Positions 1 through 13,800 of a stretch of DNA of 64,000 nt are shown here, piece by piece (within the stretch, counting starts at the first letter, position 1; every line of letters begins with the position of its first letter). The notes under the pieces were generated by a model that saw nothing but the letters and a program-made list of their open reading frames with translations, was not told where the DNA came from and did not search any database. Where the stretch lies: the NCBI GenBank assembly GCA_964036665.1, contig OZ038526.1, forward strand, positions 14,384,001 to 14,448,000, given 5' to 3'. The position numbers were made by a program, and so were the translations under genes. Source of the stretch: Gordius sp. MW1 (Eukaryota > Nematomorpha > Gordioida > Gordea > Gordiidae).

Positions 1-1339
1 AGAAAGCGATATTGAAACTATCTAAACGCAACAAGAAAATCGTAATTTCCCTCAATCTAAAACTTTACCTCGTGTAAAAATTTTTATCGAGATTCTAACA
101 AGGACATAATGCTAAGAATATTTACTGACTTTTAAAGATTTTTTCAGATTCCTTTCGAAAGAATATGAAAAATAATATTTTTTCCGACGTCAAAATTTTT
201 TCAATGTATTCGTTCAACCATATCGCCCCCATCCATGAAAGGTTTCGATATAAGAGGTTAATTTTGTAAAAAAAAAATTTTGATCAGTCATCAAAAATTA
301 TTAACTTTAAATCACGATAGCATATAGCTTGTTTCACAAAAACTAGAGACACGCTTAGAAAGCGATATTGAAACTATCTAAACGCAACAAGAAAATCGTA
401 ATTTCCCTCAATCTAAAACTTCACCTCGTGTAAAAATTCTTATCGAGATTCTAACAAGGACATAATGCTAAGAATATTTACTGACTTTTAAAGATTTTTT
501 CAGATTCCTTTCGAAAGAATATGAAAAATAATATTTTTTTCGACGTCAAAATTTTTTCACTGTATTCGTTCAACCATATCGCCCCCATCCATGAAAGGTT
601 TCGATATAAGAGGTTAATTTTGTAAAAAAAAAAATTTTGATCAGTCATCAAAAATTATTAACTTTAAATCACGATAGCATAGAGCTTGTTTCACAAAAAC
701 TAGAGACACGCTTAGAAAGCGATATTGAAACTATCTAAACGCAACAAGAAAATCGTAATTTCCCTCAATCTAAAACTTCACCTCGTGTAAAAATTCTTAT
801 CGAGATTCTAACAAGGACATAATGCTAAGAATATTTACTGACTTTAAAAGATTTTTTCAGATTCCTTTCGAAAGAATATGAAAAATAATATTTTTTTCGA
901 CCTCAAAATTTTTTCAATTTATTCGTTCCACCATATCGCCCCCATGAAAGGTTTCGATATAAGAGGTGAATTTTGTAAAAAAAAAAAATTTGATCAGTCA
1001 TCAAAAATTATAACTTTAAATCACGATCGCATAGAGCTTGTTTCACAAAAATTAGAGACATGCTTAGAAAGCGATATTGAAACAATCTAAACGCAACTCA
1101 AAAATCGTAATTTCCCTCAATCTAAAACTTCCCCTCGTGCAAAAATTCTTATCGAGATTCTAACAAGGACATAATGCTAAGAATATTTACTGACTTTTAA
1201 AGATTTTTTCAGATTCCTTTCGAAAGAATATGAAAAATAATATTTTTTTCGACGTCAAAATTTTTTCAATTTATTCGTTCAACCATATCGCCCCCATGAA
1301 AGGTTTCGATATAAGAGGTTAATTTTGTAAAAAAAAAAT

Positions 1340-1358
1340 TTTTGATCAGTCATCAAAA
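1340..1358. other. Conserved dyad in satellite A (representative copy)
   Basis: TTTTGAT, then CAGTC, then ATCAAAA: 7-base inverted arms around a 5-base spacer, directly after the A-run/T-run of the monomer. Nearly every satellite A unit keeps the motif, on whichever strand the unit lies, and satellite B keeps only a decayed version (ATTTTATCAGAATCAGAAAA). Its position beside an A-tract suggests a bent or protein-binding site, but no known binding protein is implied by the sequence alone. Confidence 0.5.
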
Positions 1359-1965
1359 ATTATTAACTTTAAATCACGATAGCATAGAGCTTGTTTCACA
1401 AAAACTAAAGATTTTTTCAGATTCCTTTCGAAAGAATATGAAAAATAATATTTTTTTCGACCTCAAAATTTTTTCAATTTATTCGTTCAACCATATCGCC
1501 CCCATGAAAGTTTTCGATATCAGAGGTGAATTCCGTAAAAAAAATTTTTTTGATCAGTCATCAAAAATTATTAACTTTAAATCACGATAGCATAGAGCTT
1601 GTTTCACAAAAATTAGAGACACGCTTAGAAAGCGATATTGAAACAATCTAAACGCAACTCTAAAATTTTAATTTCTCTCAATCTAAAACTTCCCCTCGTG
1701 CAAAAATTCTTATCGAGATTCTAACAAGGACATAATGCTAAGAATATTTACTAACTTTTAAAGATTTTTTCAGATTCCTTTCGAAAGAATATGAAAAATA
1801 ATATTTTTTTCGACCTCAAAATTTTTTCAATTTATTCGTTCAACCATATCGCCCCCATGAAAGTTTTCGATATCAGAGGTGGATTCCGTAAAAAAAAAAT
1901 TTTGATCAGTCATCAAAAATTATTAGCTTTAAATCACGATCGCATAGAGCTTGTTTCACAAAAAC

Positions 1966-2100
1966 AATAGATCGCCCCCATGAAAGGTTTCGATATAAGA
2001 GGTGAATTTTGTAAAAAAAAAATTTGATCAGTCATCAAAAATTATTAACTTTAAATCACGATCGCATAGAGCTTGTTTCACAAAAATTAGAGACACGCTT
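1966..2100 (+). repeat. Truncated satellite A monomer (~135 bp)
   Basis: A full unit stops at CACAAAAAC and is joined by AATAG to ATCGCCCCCATGAAAGG, so the first ~200 bases of the next monomer are missing. Exactly the same AATAG junction starts at 1966, 4451, 7258, 13650, 19843, 26376, 29646, 32570, 37236, 39481 and 41013. A shared breakpoint means one deletion that was later copied along with its neighbours. This entry is the first of the eleven. Confidence 0.85.
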
Positions 2101-3871
2101 AGAAAGCGATATTGAAACAATCTAAACGCAGCTCTAAAATTTTAATTTCTCTCAATCTAAAACTTCCCCTCGTGCAAAAATTCTTATCGAGATTCTAACA
2201 AGGACATAATGCTAAGAATATTTACTGACTTTTTAAGATTTTTTCAGATTCCTTTCGAAAGAATATGAAAAATGATATTTTTTTCGACCTCAAAATTTTT
2301 TCAATTTATTCGTTCAACCATATCGCCCCCATGAAAGTTTTCGATATCAGAGGTGAATTCCGTAAAAAAAAATTTTTTGTTCAGTCATCAAAAATTATTA
2401 ACTTTAAATCACGATCGCATAGAGCTTGTTTCACAAAAACTAGAGACACGCTTAGAAAGCGATATTGAAACAATCTAAACGCAACACGAAAATCTTTATT
2501 TCTCTCAATCTAAAACTTCGCCTCGTGATAAAATTCTTATCGAGATTCTAACAAAGACATAATGCTAAGAATATTTACTGACTTTTTAAGATTTTTTCAG
2601 ATTCCTTTCGAAAGAATATGAAAAATGATATTTTTTTCGACCTCAAAATTTTTTCAATTTATTCGTTCAACCATATCGCCGCCCCCATAAAAGTTTTCGA
2701 TATCAGAGGTGAATTCCGTAAAAAAAAATTTTTTGATCAGTCATCAAAAATTATTAACTTTAAATCACGATCGCATAGAGCTTGTTTCACAAAAACTAGA
2801 GACACGCTTAGAAAGCGATATTGAAACAATCTAAACGCAACACGAAAATCTTTATTTCTCTCAATCTAAAACTTCGCCTCGTGATAAAATTCTTATCGAG
2901 ATTCTAACAAAGACATAATGCTAAGAATATTTACTGACTTTTAAAGATTTTTTCAGATTTCTTTCGAAAGAATATGAAAAATAATATTTTTTTCGACCTC
3001 AAAATTTTTTCAATTTATTCGTTCAAACATATCGCTCCCATCATAATGCTAAGAATATTTACTGACTTTTAAAGATTTTTTCATATTCCTTTAGAAAGAA
3101 TATGAAAAATAATATTTTTTTCGACGTCAAAATTTTTTCAATTTATTCGTTCAACCATATCGCCCCCATGAAAGGTTTCGATACAAGAGGTGAATTTTGT
3201 AAAAAAAATTTTTGATCAGTCATCAAAAATTATTAACTTTTAAATCACGATCGCATAGAGCTTGTTTCACAAAAACTAGAGACACGCTTAGAAAGCGATA
3301 TTGAAACAATCTAAACGCAACTCTAAAATTTTAATTTCTCTCAATCTAAAACTTCCCCTCGTGCAAAAATTCATATCGAGATTCTAACAAGGACATAATG
3401 CTAAGAATATTTACTGACTTATAAAGATTTTTTCAGATTTCTTTCGAAAGAATATGAAAAAAATATTTTTTTCGACCTCAAAATTTTTTCAATTTATTCG
3501 TTCAACCATATCGCCCCCATGAAAGGTTTCGAAAGAGGTGAATTTTGTAAAAAAAAAAAATTTTGATCAGTCATCAAAAATTATTAACTTTAAATCACGA
3601 TCGCATAGAGCTTGTTTCACAAAAACTAGAGACACGCTTAGAAAGCGATATTGAAGCAATCTAAACGCAACACGAAAATCTTTATTTCTCTCAATCTAAA
3701 ACTTCGCCTCGTGATAAAATTCTTATCGAGATTCTAACAAAGACATAATGCTAAGAATATTTACTGACTTTTAAAGATTTTTTCAGATTTCTTTCGAAAG
3801 AATATGAAAAATAATATTTTTTTCGACCTCAAAATTTTTTCAATTTATTCGTTCAACCATATCGCTCCCAT

Positions 3872-4150
3872 CATAATGCTAAGAATATTTACTCACTTTA
3901 AAAGATTTTTTCATTCCCCTTTCTAAAGAATATGAAAAATAATATTTTAACGACCTCAAAATTTTTTCAATTTTTTTGTTTATCGGACCCATGAAAGTTT
4001 TCGATATCAGAGGTGAATTCCGTAAAAAATTTTTTTTTGATCAGTCATCAAAAATTATTAACTTTAAATCACGATCGCACAGAGCTTGTTTCACAAAAAC
4101 TAGAGACACGCTTAGAAAGCGATATTGAAACAATCTAAACGCTACTTGAA
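3872..4150 (+). repeat. Divergent satellite A monomer variant
   Basis: This unit differs from its neighbours by a shared set of changes: ATTTACTCACTTTAAAAG in place of the usual ACTGACTTTTAAAG, ATTCCCCTTT in place of CAGATTCCTTT, and TTTATCGGACCCATGAAAG in place of the CAACCATATCGCCCCCATG stretch. The same changes appear on the opposite strand in the inverted block near 46410-46520 and 48470-48590. It is preceded by a truncated unit joined at CGCTCCCATC/ATAATGC, and that junction is also seen near 3040. Confidence 0.75.
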
Positions 4151-5292
4151 AATCGTAATTTCCCTCAATCTAAAACTTCCCCTCGTGCAAAAATTTTTAT
4201 CGAGATTCTAACAAGGACATAATGCTAAGAATATTTACCGAATTTTAAAGATTTTTTCAGATTCCTTGAAAGAATATGAGAAATAATATTTTTTTCGACC
4301 TCAAAATTTTTTCAATTTATTCGTTCAACCATATCGCCCCCATGAAAGTTTTCGATATCAGAGGTGGATTCCTTAAAAAAAAAATTTTGATCAGTCATCA
4401 AAAATTATTAACTTTAAATCACGATCGCATAGAGCTTGTTTCACAAAAACAATAGATCGCCCCCATGAAAGGTTTCGATATAAGAGGTGAATTTTGTAAA
4501 AAAAAAAATTTGATCAGTCATCAAAAATTATTAACTTTAAATCACGATCGCATAGAGCTTGTTTCACAAAAATTAGAGACACGCTTAGAAAGCGATATTG
4601 AAACAATCTAAACGCAACTCGAAAATCGTAATTTCCCTCAATCTAAAACTTCCCCTCGTGCAAAAATTCTTATCGAGATTCTAACAAGGACATAATGCTA
4701 AGAATATTTACTGACTTTTAAAGATTTTTTCAGATTCCTTTCGAAAGAATATGAAAAATAATATTTTTTTCGACCTCAAAATTTTTTCAATTTATTCGTT
4801 CAACCATATCGCCCCCATGAAAGTTTTCGATATCAGAGGTGAATTCCGTAAAAAAAATTTTTTTGATCAGTCATCAAAAATTATTAACTTTAAATCACGA
4901 TAGCATAGAGCTTGTTTCACAAAAATTAGAGACACGCTTAGAAAGCGATATTGAAACAATCTAAACGCAACTCTAAAATTTTAATTTCTCTCAATCTAAA
5001 ACTTCCCCTCGTGCAAAAATTCTTATCGAGATTCTAACAAGGACATAATGCTAAGAATATTTACTGACTTTTAAAGATTTTTTCAGATTCCTTTCGAAAG
5101 AATATGAAAAATAATATTTTTTTCGACGTCAAAATTTTTTCAATTTATTCGTTCAACCATATCGCCCCCATGAAAGGTTTCGATATAAGAGGTTAATCCT
5201 GTAAAAAAAAAAATTTTGATCAGTCATCAAAAATTATTAACTTTAAATCACGATAGCATAGAGCTTGTTTCACAAAAACTAGAGACACGCTT

Positions 5293-7892
5293 AGAAAGCG
5301 ATATTGAAACTATCTAAACGCAACAAGAAAATCGTAATTTCCCTCAATCTAAAACTTTACCTCGTGTAAAAATTCTTATCGAGATTCTAACAAGGACATA
5401 ATGCTAAGAATATTTACTGACTTTTAAAGATTTTTTCAGATTCCTTTCGAAAGAATATGAAAAATAATATTTTTTCCGACGTCAAAATTTTTTCAATGTA
5501 TTCGTTCAACCATATCGCCCCCATCCATGAAAGGTTTCGATATAAGAGGTTAATTTTGTAAAAAAAAAATTTTGATCAGTCATCAAAAATTATTAACTTT
5601 AAATCACGATAGCATATAGCTTGTTTCACAAAAACTAGAGACACGCTTAGAAAGCGATATTGAAACTATCTAAACGCAACAAGAAAATCGTAATTTCCCT
5701 CAATCTAAAACTTCACCTCGTGTAAAAATTCTTATCGAGATTCTAACAAGGACATAATGCTAAGAATATTTACTGACTTTTAAAGATTTTTTCAGATTCC
5801 TTTCGAAAGAATATGAAAAATAATATTTTTTTCGACGTCAAAATTTTTTCACTGTATTCGTTCAACCATATCGCCCCCATCCATGAAAGGTTTCGATATA
5901 AGAGGTTAATTTTGTAAAAAAAAAAATTTTGATCAGTCATCAAAAATTATTAACTTTAAATCACGATAGCATAGAGCTTGTTTCACAAAAACTAGAGACA
6001 CGCTTAGAAAGCGATATTGAAACTATCTAAACGCAACAAGAAAATCGTAATTTCCCTCAATCTAAAACTTCACCTCGTGTAAAAATTCTTATCGAGATTC
6101 TAACAAGGACATAATGCTAAGAATATTTACTGACTTTAAAAGATTTTTTCAGATTCCTTTCGAAAGAATATGAAAAATAATATTTTTTTCGACCTCAAAA
6201 TTTTTTCAATTTATTCGTTCCACCATATCGCCCCCATGAAAGGTTTCGATATAAGAGGTGAATTTTGTAAAAAAAAAAAATTTGATCAGTCATCAAAAAT
6301 TATAACTTTAAATCACGATCGCATAGAGCTTGTTTCACAAAAATTAGAGACATGCTTAGAAAGCGATATTGAAACAATCTAAACGCAACTCAAAAATCGT
6401 AATTTCCCTCAATCTAAAACTTCCCCTCGTGCAAAAATTCTTATCGAGATTCTAACAAGGACATAATGCTAAGAATATTTACTGACTTTTAAAGATTTTT
6501 TCAGATTCCTTTCGAAAGAATATGAAAAATAATATTTTTTTCGACGTCAAAATTTTTTCAATTTATTCGTTCAACCATATCGCCCCCATGAAAGGTTTCG
6601 ATATAAGAGGTTAATTTTGTAAAAAAAAAATTTTTGATCAGTCATCAAAAATTATTAACTTTAAATCACGATAGCATAGAGCTTGTTTCACAAAAACTAA
6701 AGATTTTTTCAGATTCCTTTCGAAAGAATATGAAAAATAATATTTTTTTCGACCTCAAAATTTTTTCAATTTATTCGTTCAACCATATCGCCCCCATGAA
6801 AGTTTTCGATATCAGAGGTGAATTCCGTAAAAAAATTTTTTTTGATCAGTCATCAAAAATTATTAACTTTAAATCACGATAGCATAGAGCTTGTTTCACA
6901 AAAATTAGAGACACGCTTAGAAAGCGATATTGAAACAATCTAAACGCAACTCTAAAATTTTAATTTCTCTCAATCTAAAACTTCCCCTCGTGCAAAAATT
7001 CTTATCGAGATTCTAACAAGGACATAATGCTAAGAATATTTACTAACTTTTAAAGATTTTTTCAGATTCCTTTCGAAAGAATATGAAAAATAATATTTTT
7101 TTCGACCTCAAAATTTTTTCAATTTATTCGTTCAACCATATCGCCCCCATGAAAGTTTTCGATATCAGAGGTGGATTCCGTAAAAAAAAAATTTTGATCA
7201 GTCATCAAAAATTATTAACTTTAAATCACGATCGCATAGAGCTTGTTTCACAAAAACAATAGATCGCCCCCATGAAAGGTTTCGATATAAGAGGTGAATT
7301 TTGTAAAAAAAAAAATTTGATCAGTCATCAAAAATTATTAACTTTAAATCACGATCGCATAGAGCTTGTTTCACAAAAATTAGAGACACGCTTAGAAAGC
7401 GATATTGAAACAATCTAAACGCAGCTCTAAAATTTTAATTTCTCTCAATCTAAAACTTCCCCTCGTGCAAAAATTCTTATCGAGATTCTAACAAGGACAT
7501 AATGCTAAGAATATTTACTGACTTTTTAAGATTTTTTCAGATTCCTTTCGAAAGAATATGAAAAATGATATTTTTTTCGACCTCAAAATTTTTTCAATTT
7601 ATTCGTTCAACCATATCGCCCCCATGAAAGTTTTCGATATCAGAAGTGAATTCCGTAAAAAAAAATTTTTTGATCAGTCATGAAAAATTATTAACTTTAA
7701 ATCACGATCGCATAGAGCTTGTTTCACAAAAACTAGAGACACGCTTAGAAAGCGATATTGAAACAATCTAAACGCAACACGAAAATCTTTATTTCTCTCA
7801 ATCTAAAACTTCGCCGCGTGATAAAATTCTTATCGAGATTCTAACAAAGACATAATGCTAAGAATATTTACTGACTTTTAAAGATTTTTTCA
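5293..7892 (+). repeat. Long duplicated satellite A segment, copy 2
   Basis: Second copy of the segment at 1-2600, at a constant offset of 5292 bp. It carries the same order of monomer variants: units with GACGTC and a GTTAATTTT stretch, one unit with a ~170 bp internal deletion (junction near 6697), and the truncated unit starting at 7258. The few differences include one substitution within the first 100 bases. This suggests a recent unequal exchange or replication-based amplification of a ~15-monomer block. Confidence 0.85.
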
Positions 7893-10800
7893 GATATCTT
7901 TCGAAAGAATATGAAAAATAATATTTTTTTCGACCTCAAAATTTTTTCAATTTATTCGTTCAACCATATCGCCCCCATGAAAGGTTTCGATATAAGAGGT
8001 GAATTTTGTAAAAAAAAAAAATTTTGATCAGTCATCAAAAATTATTAACTTTAAATCACGATCGCATAGAGCTTGTTTCACAAAAACTAGAGACACGCTT
8101 AGAAAGCGATATTGAAACAATCTAAACGCAACACGAAAATCTTTATTTCTCTCAATCTAAAACTTCGCCTCGTGATAAAATTCTTATCGAGATTCTAACA
8201 AAGACATAATGCTAAGAATATTTACTGACTTTTAAAGATTTTTTCAGATTTCTTTCGAAAGAATATGAAAAATAATATTTTTTTCGACGTCAAAATTTTT
8301 TCAATATATTCGTTCAACCATATCGCCCCCATGAAAGGTTTCGATATAAGAGGTTAATTTTGTAAAAAAAAAAATTTTGATCAGTCATCAAAAATTATTA
8401 ACTTTAAATCACGATAGCATAGAGCTTGTTTCACAAAAACAGAGACACGCTTAGAAAGCGATATTGAAACTATCTAAACGCAACAAGAAAATCGTAATTT
8501 CCCTCAATCTAAAACTTCACCTCGTGTAAAAATTCTTATCGAGATTCTAACAAGGACATAATGCTAAGAATATTTACTGACTTTTAAAGATTTTTTCAGA
8601 TTCCTTTCGAAAGAATATGAAAAATAATATTTTTTTCGACGTCAAAATTTTTTCAATTTATTCGTTCAACCATATCGCCCCCATGAAAGGTTTCGATATA
8701 AGAGGTTAATTTTGTAAAAAAAAAATTTTGATCAGTCATCAAAAATTATTAACTTTAAATCACGATAGCATAGAGCTTGTTTCACAAAAACTAGAGACAC
8801 GCTTAGAAAGCGATATTGAAACTATCTAAACGCAACAAGAAAATCGTAATTTCCCTCAATCTAAAACTTCACCTCGTGTAAAAATTCTTATCGAGATTCT
8901 AACAAGGACATAATGCTAAGAATATTTACTGACTTTTAAAGATTTTTTCAGATTCCTTTCGAAAGAATATGAAAAATAATATTTTTTCGACCTCAAAATT
9001 TTTTCAATTTATTCGTTCCACCATATCGCCCCCATGAAAGGTTTCGATATAAGAGGTGAATTTTATAAAAAAAAAATTTGATCAGTCATCAAAAATTATA
9101 ACTTTAAATCACGATCGCATAGAGCTTGTTTCACAAAAATTAGAGACGCGCTTAGAAAGCGATATTGAAACAATCTAAACGCAACTCAAAAATCGTAATT
9201 TCCCTCAATCTAAAACTTCCCCTCGTGCAAAAATTCTTATCGAGATTCTAACAAGGACATAATGCTAAGAATATTTACTGACTTTTAAAGATTTTTTCAG
9301 ATTCCTTTCGAAAGAATATGAAAAATAATATTTTTTTCGACGTCAAAATTTTTTCAATTTATTCGTTCAACCATATCGCCCCCATGAAAGGTTTCGATAT
9401 AAGAGGTTAATTTTGTAAAAAAAAAAATTTTGATCAGTCATCAAAAATTATTAACTTTAAATCACGATAGCATAGAGCTTGTTTCAGATATTGAAACTAT
9501 CTAAACGCAACAAGAAAATCGTAATTTCCCTCAATCTAAAACTTCACCTCGTGTAAAAATTCTTATCGAGATTTAACAAGGGACATAATGCTAAGAATAT
9601 TTACTGACTTTTAAAGATTTTTTCAGATTCCTTTCGAAAGAATATGAAAAATAATATTTTTTTCGACCTCAAAATTTTTTCAATTTATTCGTTCAACCAT
9701 ATCGCCCCCATGAAAGTTTTCGATATCAGAGGTGAATTCCGTAAAAAAATTTTTTTTGATCAGTCATTAAAAATTATTAACTTTAAATCACGATAGCATA
9801 GAGCTTGTTTCACAAAAACTAGAGACACGCTTAGAAAGCGATATTGAAACTATCTAAACGCAACAAGAAAATCGTAATTTCCCTCACTCTAAAACTTCAC
9901 CTCGTGTAAAAATTCTTATCGAGATTCTAACAAGGACATAATGCTAAGAATATTTACTGACTTTTAAAGATTTTTTCAGATTCCTTTCGAAAGAATATGA
10001 AAAATAATATTTTTTTCGACCTCAAAATTTTTTCAATTTATTCGTTCAACCATATCGCCCCCATGAAGGTTTCGATATAAGAGGTGAATTTTGTAAAAAA
10101 AAAAATTTTGATCAATCATCAAAAATTATTAACTTTAAATCACGATCGCATAAAGCAGAGACACGCTTAGAAAGCGATATTGAAACAATCTAAACGCAAC
10201 TCTAAAATTTTAATTTCTCTCAATCTAAAACTTCCCCTCGTGCAAAAATTCTTATCGAGATTCTAACAAGGACATAATGCTAAGAATATTTACTGACTTT
10301 TAAAGATTTTTTCAGATTCCTTTCGAAAGAATATGAAAAATAATATTTTTTTCGACCTCAAAATTTTTTCAATTTATTCGTTCAACCATATCGCCCCCAT
10401 GAAGGTTTCGATATAAGAGGTGAATTTTGTAAAAAAAAAAAATTTTGATCAGTCATCAAAAATTATTAACTTTAAATCACGATCGCATAGAGCTTGTTTC
10501 ACAACGCTTAGAAAGCGATATTGAAACAATCTAAACGCAACAAGAAAATCGTAATTTCCCTCACTCTAAAACTTCACCTCGTGTAAAAATTCTTATCGAG
10601 ATTCTAACAAGGACATAATGCTAAGAATATTTACTGACTTTTAAAGATTTTTTCAGATTCCTATTGAAAGAATATGAGAAATAATATTTTTTTCGACCTC
10701 AAAATTTTTTCAATTTATTCGTTCAACCATATCGCCCCCATGAAAGTTTTCGATATCAGAGGTGAATTTTGTAAAAAAAAAAATTTGATCAGTCATCAAA

Positions 10801-13800
10801 AATTATTAACTTTAAATCACGATCGCATAGAGCTTGTTTCACAACGCTTAGAAAGCGATATTGAAACAATCTAAACGCAACATGAAAATCTTAATTTCTC
10901 TCAATCTCAAACTTCGCCTCGTGATAAAATTCTTATCGAGATTCTAACAAGGACATAATGCTAAGAATATTTACTGACTTTTAAAGATTATTTCAGATTC
11001 CTTTCGAAAGAATATGAAAAATAATATTTTTTTCGACCTCAAAATTTTTTCAATTCATTCGTTCAACCATATCGCCCCCATGAAAGGTTTCGATATAAGA
11101 GGTGAATTTTGTAAAAAAAAAAAATTTGATCAGTCATCAAAAATTATTAACTTTAAATCACGATCGCATAGAGCTTGTTTCACAAAAACTAGAGACACGC
11201 TTAGAAAGCGATATTGAAACAATCTAAACGCAACACGAAAATCTTAATTTCTCTCAATCTCAAACTTCGCCTCGTGATAAAATTCTTATCGAGATTCTAA
11301 CAAGGACATAATGCTAAGAATATTTACTGACTTTTAAAGATTTTTTCAGATTCCTTTCGAAAGAATATGAAAAATAATATTTTTTTCGACCTCAAAATTT
11401 TTTCAATTTATTTGTTCAACCATATCGCCCCCATGAAAGGTTTCGATATAAGAGGTTAATTTTGTAAAAAAAAAAATTTTGATCAGTCATCAAAAATTAT
11501 TAACTTTAAATCACGATCGCATAGAGCTTGTTTCACAAAAACTAGAGACACGCTTAGAAAGCGATATTGAAACAATCTAAACGCAACTCTAAAATTTTAT
11601 CTCTCAATCTAAAACTTCCCCTTGTGTAAAAATTCTTATCGAGATTCTAACAAGGACATAATGCTAAGAATATTTACTGACTTTTAAAGATTTTTTCAGA
11701 TTCCTTTCGAAAGAATATGAAAATAATATTTTTTTCGACCTCAAAGTTTTTTCAATTTATTCGTTCAACCATATCGCCCCCATGAAAGGTTTCGATCTAA
11801 GAGGTGAATTTTGTAAAAAAAAAAATTTGATCAGTCATCAAAAATTATAACTTTAAATCACGATCGCATAGAGCTTGTTTCACAAAAATTAGAGACACGC
11901 TTAGAAAGCGATATTGAAACAATCTAAACGCAACTCAAAAATCGTAATTTCCCTCAATCTAAAACTTCCCCTCGTGCAAAAATTCTTATCGAGATTCTAA
12001 CAAGGACATAATGCTAAGAATATTTACTGACTTTTAAAGATTTTTTCAGATTCCTTTCGAAAGAATATGAAAAATAATATTTTTTTCGACGTCAAAATTT
12101 TTTCAATTTATTCGTTCAACCATATCGCCCCCATGAAAGGTTTCGATATAAGAGGTTAATTTTGTAAAAAAAAAAATTTTGATCAGTCATCAAAAATTAT
12201 TAACTTTAAATCACGATAGCATAGAGGTTGTTTCACAAAAACTTAAGACACGCTTAGAAAGCGATATTGAAACTATCTAAACGCAACAAGAAAATCGTAA
12301 TTTCCCTCAATCTAAAACTTCACCTCGTGTAAAAATTCTTATCGAGATTCTAACAAGGACATAATGCTAAGAATATTTACTGACTTTTAAAGATTTTTTC
12401 AGATTCCTTTCGAAAGAATATGAAAAATAATATCTTTTTCGACGTCAAAATTTTTTCAATTTATTCGTTCAACCATATCGCCCCCATGAAAGGTTTCGAT
12501 ATAAGAGGTTAATTTTGTAAAAAAAAAAATTTTGATCAGTCATCAAAAATTATTAACTTTAAATCACGATAGCATAGAGCTTGTTTCACAAAAACTAGAG
12601 ACACGCTTAGAAAGCGATATTGAAACTATCTAAACGCAACAAGAAAATCGTAATTTCCCTCAATCTAAAACTTCACCTCGTGTAAAAATTCTTATCGAGA
12701 TTCTAACAAGGACATAATGCTAAGAATATTTACTGACTTTTAAAGATTTTTTCAGATTCCTTTCGAAAGAATATGAAAAATAATATTTTTTTCGACCTCA
12801 AAATTTTTTCAATTTATTCGTTCCACCATATCGCCCCCATGAAAGGTTTCGATATAAGAGGTGAATTTTGTAAAAAAAAAAATTTGATCAGTCATCAAAA
12901 ATTATAACTTTAAATCACGATCGCATAGAGCTTGTTTCACAAAAATTAGAGACACGCTTAGAAAGCGATATTGAAACAATCTAAACGCAACTCAAAAATC
13001 GTAATTTCCCTCAATCTAAAACTTCCCCTCGTGCAAAAATTCTTATCGAGATTCTAACAAGGACATAATGCTAAGAATATTTACTGACTTTTAAAGATTT
13101 TTTCAGATTCCTTTCGAAAGAATATGAAAAATAATATTTTTTTCGACGTCAAAATTTTTTCAATTTATTCGTTCAACCATATCGCCCCCATGAAAGGTTT
13201 CGATATAAGAAGTTAATTTTGTAAAAAAAAAATTTTGATCAGTCATCAAAAATTATTAACTTTAAATCACGATAGCATAGAGGTTGTTTCACAAAAACTA
13301 GAGACACGCTTAGAAAGCGATATTGAAACTATCTAAACGCAACAAGAAAATCGTAATTTCCCTCAATCTAAAACTTCACCTCGTGTAAAAATTCTTATCG
13401 AGATTCTAACAAGGACATAATGCTAAGAATATTTACTGACTTTTAAAGATTTTTTCAGATTCCTTTCGAAAGAATATGAAAAATAATATTTTTTTCGACC
13501 TCAAAATTTTTTCAATTTATTCGTTCAACCATATCGCCCCCATGAAAGTTTTCGATATCAGAGGTGAATTCCGTAAAAAAAAAATTTTGATCAGTCATCA
13601 AAAATTATTAACTTTAATCACGATCGCATAGAGCTTGTTTCACAAAAACAATAGATCGCCCCCATGAAAGGTTTCGATATAAGAGGTGAATTTTGTTAAA
13701 AAAAAAATTTTGATCAGTCATCAAAAATTATTAACTTTAAATCACGATCGCATAGAGCAGAGACACGCTTAGAAAGCGATATTGAAACAATCTAAACGCA

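Larger units (their letters stand above)
1..2600 (+). repeat. Long duplicated satellite A segment, copy 1
   Basis: This stretch reappears almost base for base 5292 bp downstream. Base 1 corresponds to base 5293, the monomer with an internal deletion near 1405 recurs near 6697, and the truncated-monomer junction at 1966 recurs at 7258. The offset equals about 15 monomers, so this is a multi-monomer duplication and not ordinary monomer similarity. Differences are a handful of substitutions and homopolymer changes. The left edge lies outside the window. Similarity in register fades around 2600, where the two copies carry different monomer variants. Confidence 0.85.

Noticed and set aside
878-1090. 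Repeated ~70-codon open frames in satellite A (for example 878-1090, 6170-6382, 27367-27579), all beginning MKNNIFF or MRNNIFF, as a small gene family
   Set aside because: The frame is simply part of the ~352 bp monomer. It is broken by stops or homopolymer length changes in many neighbouring units, the ending differs with the A-run length, the unit length is not a multiple of three, and nothing like a promoter or intron structure is specific to open units.
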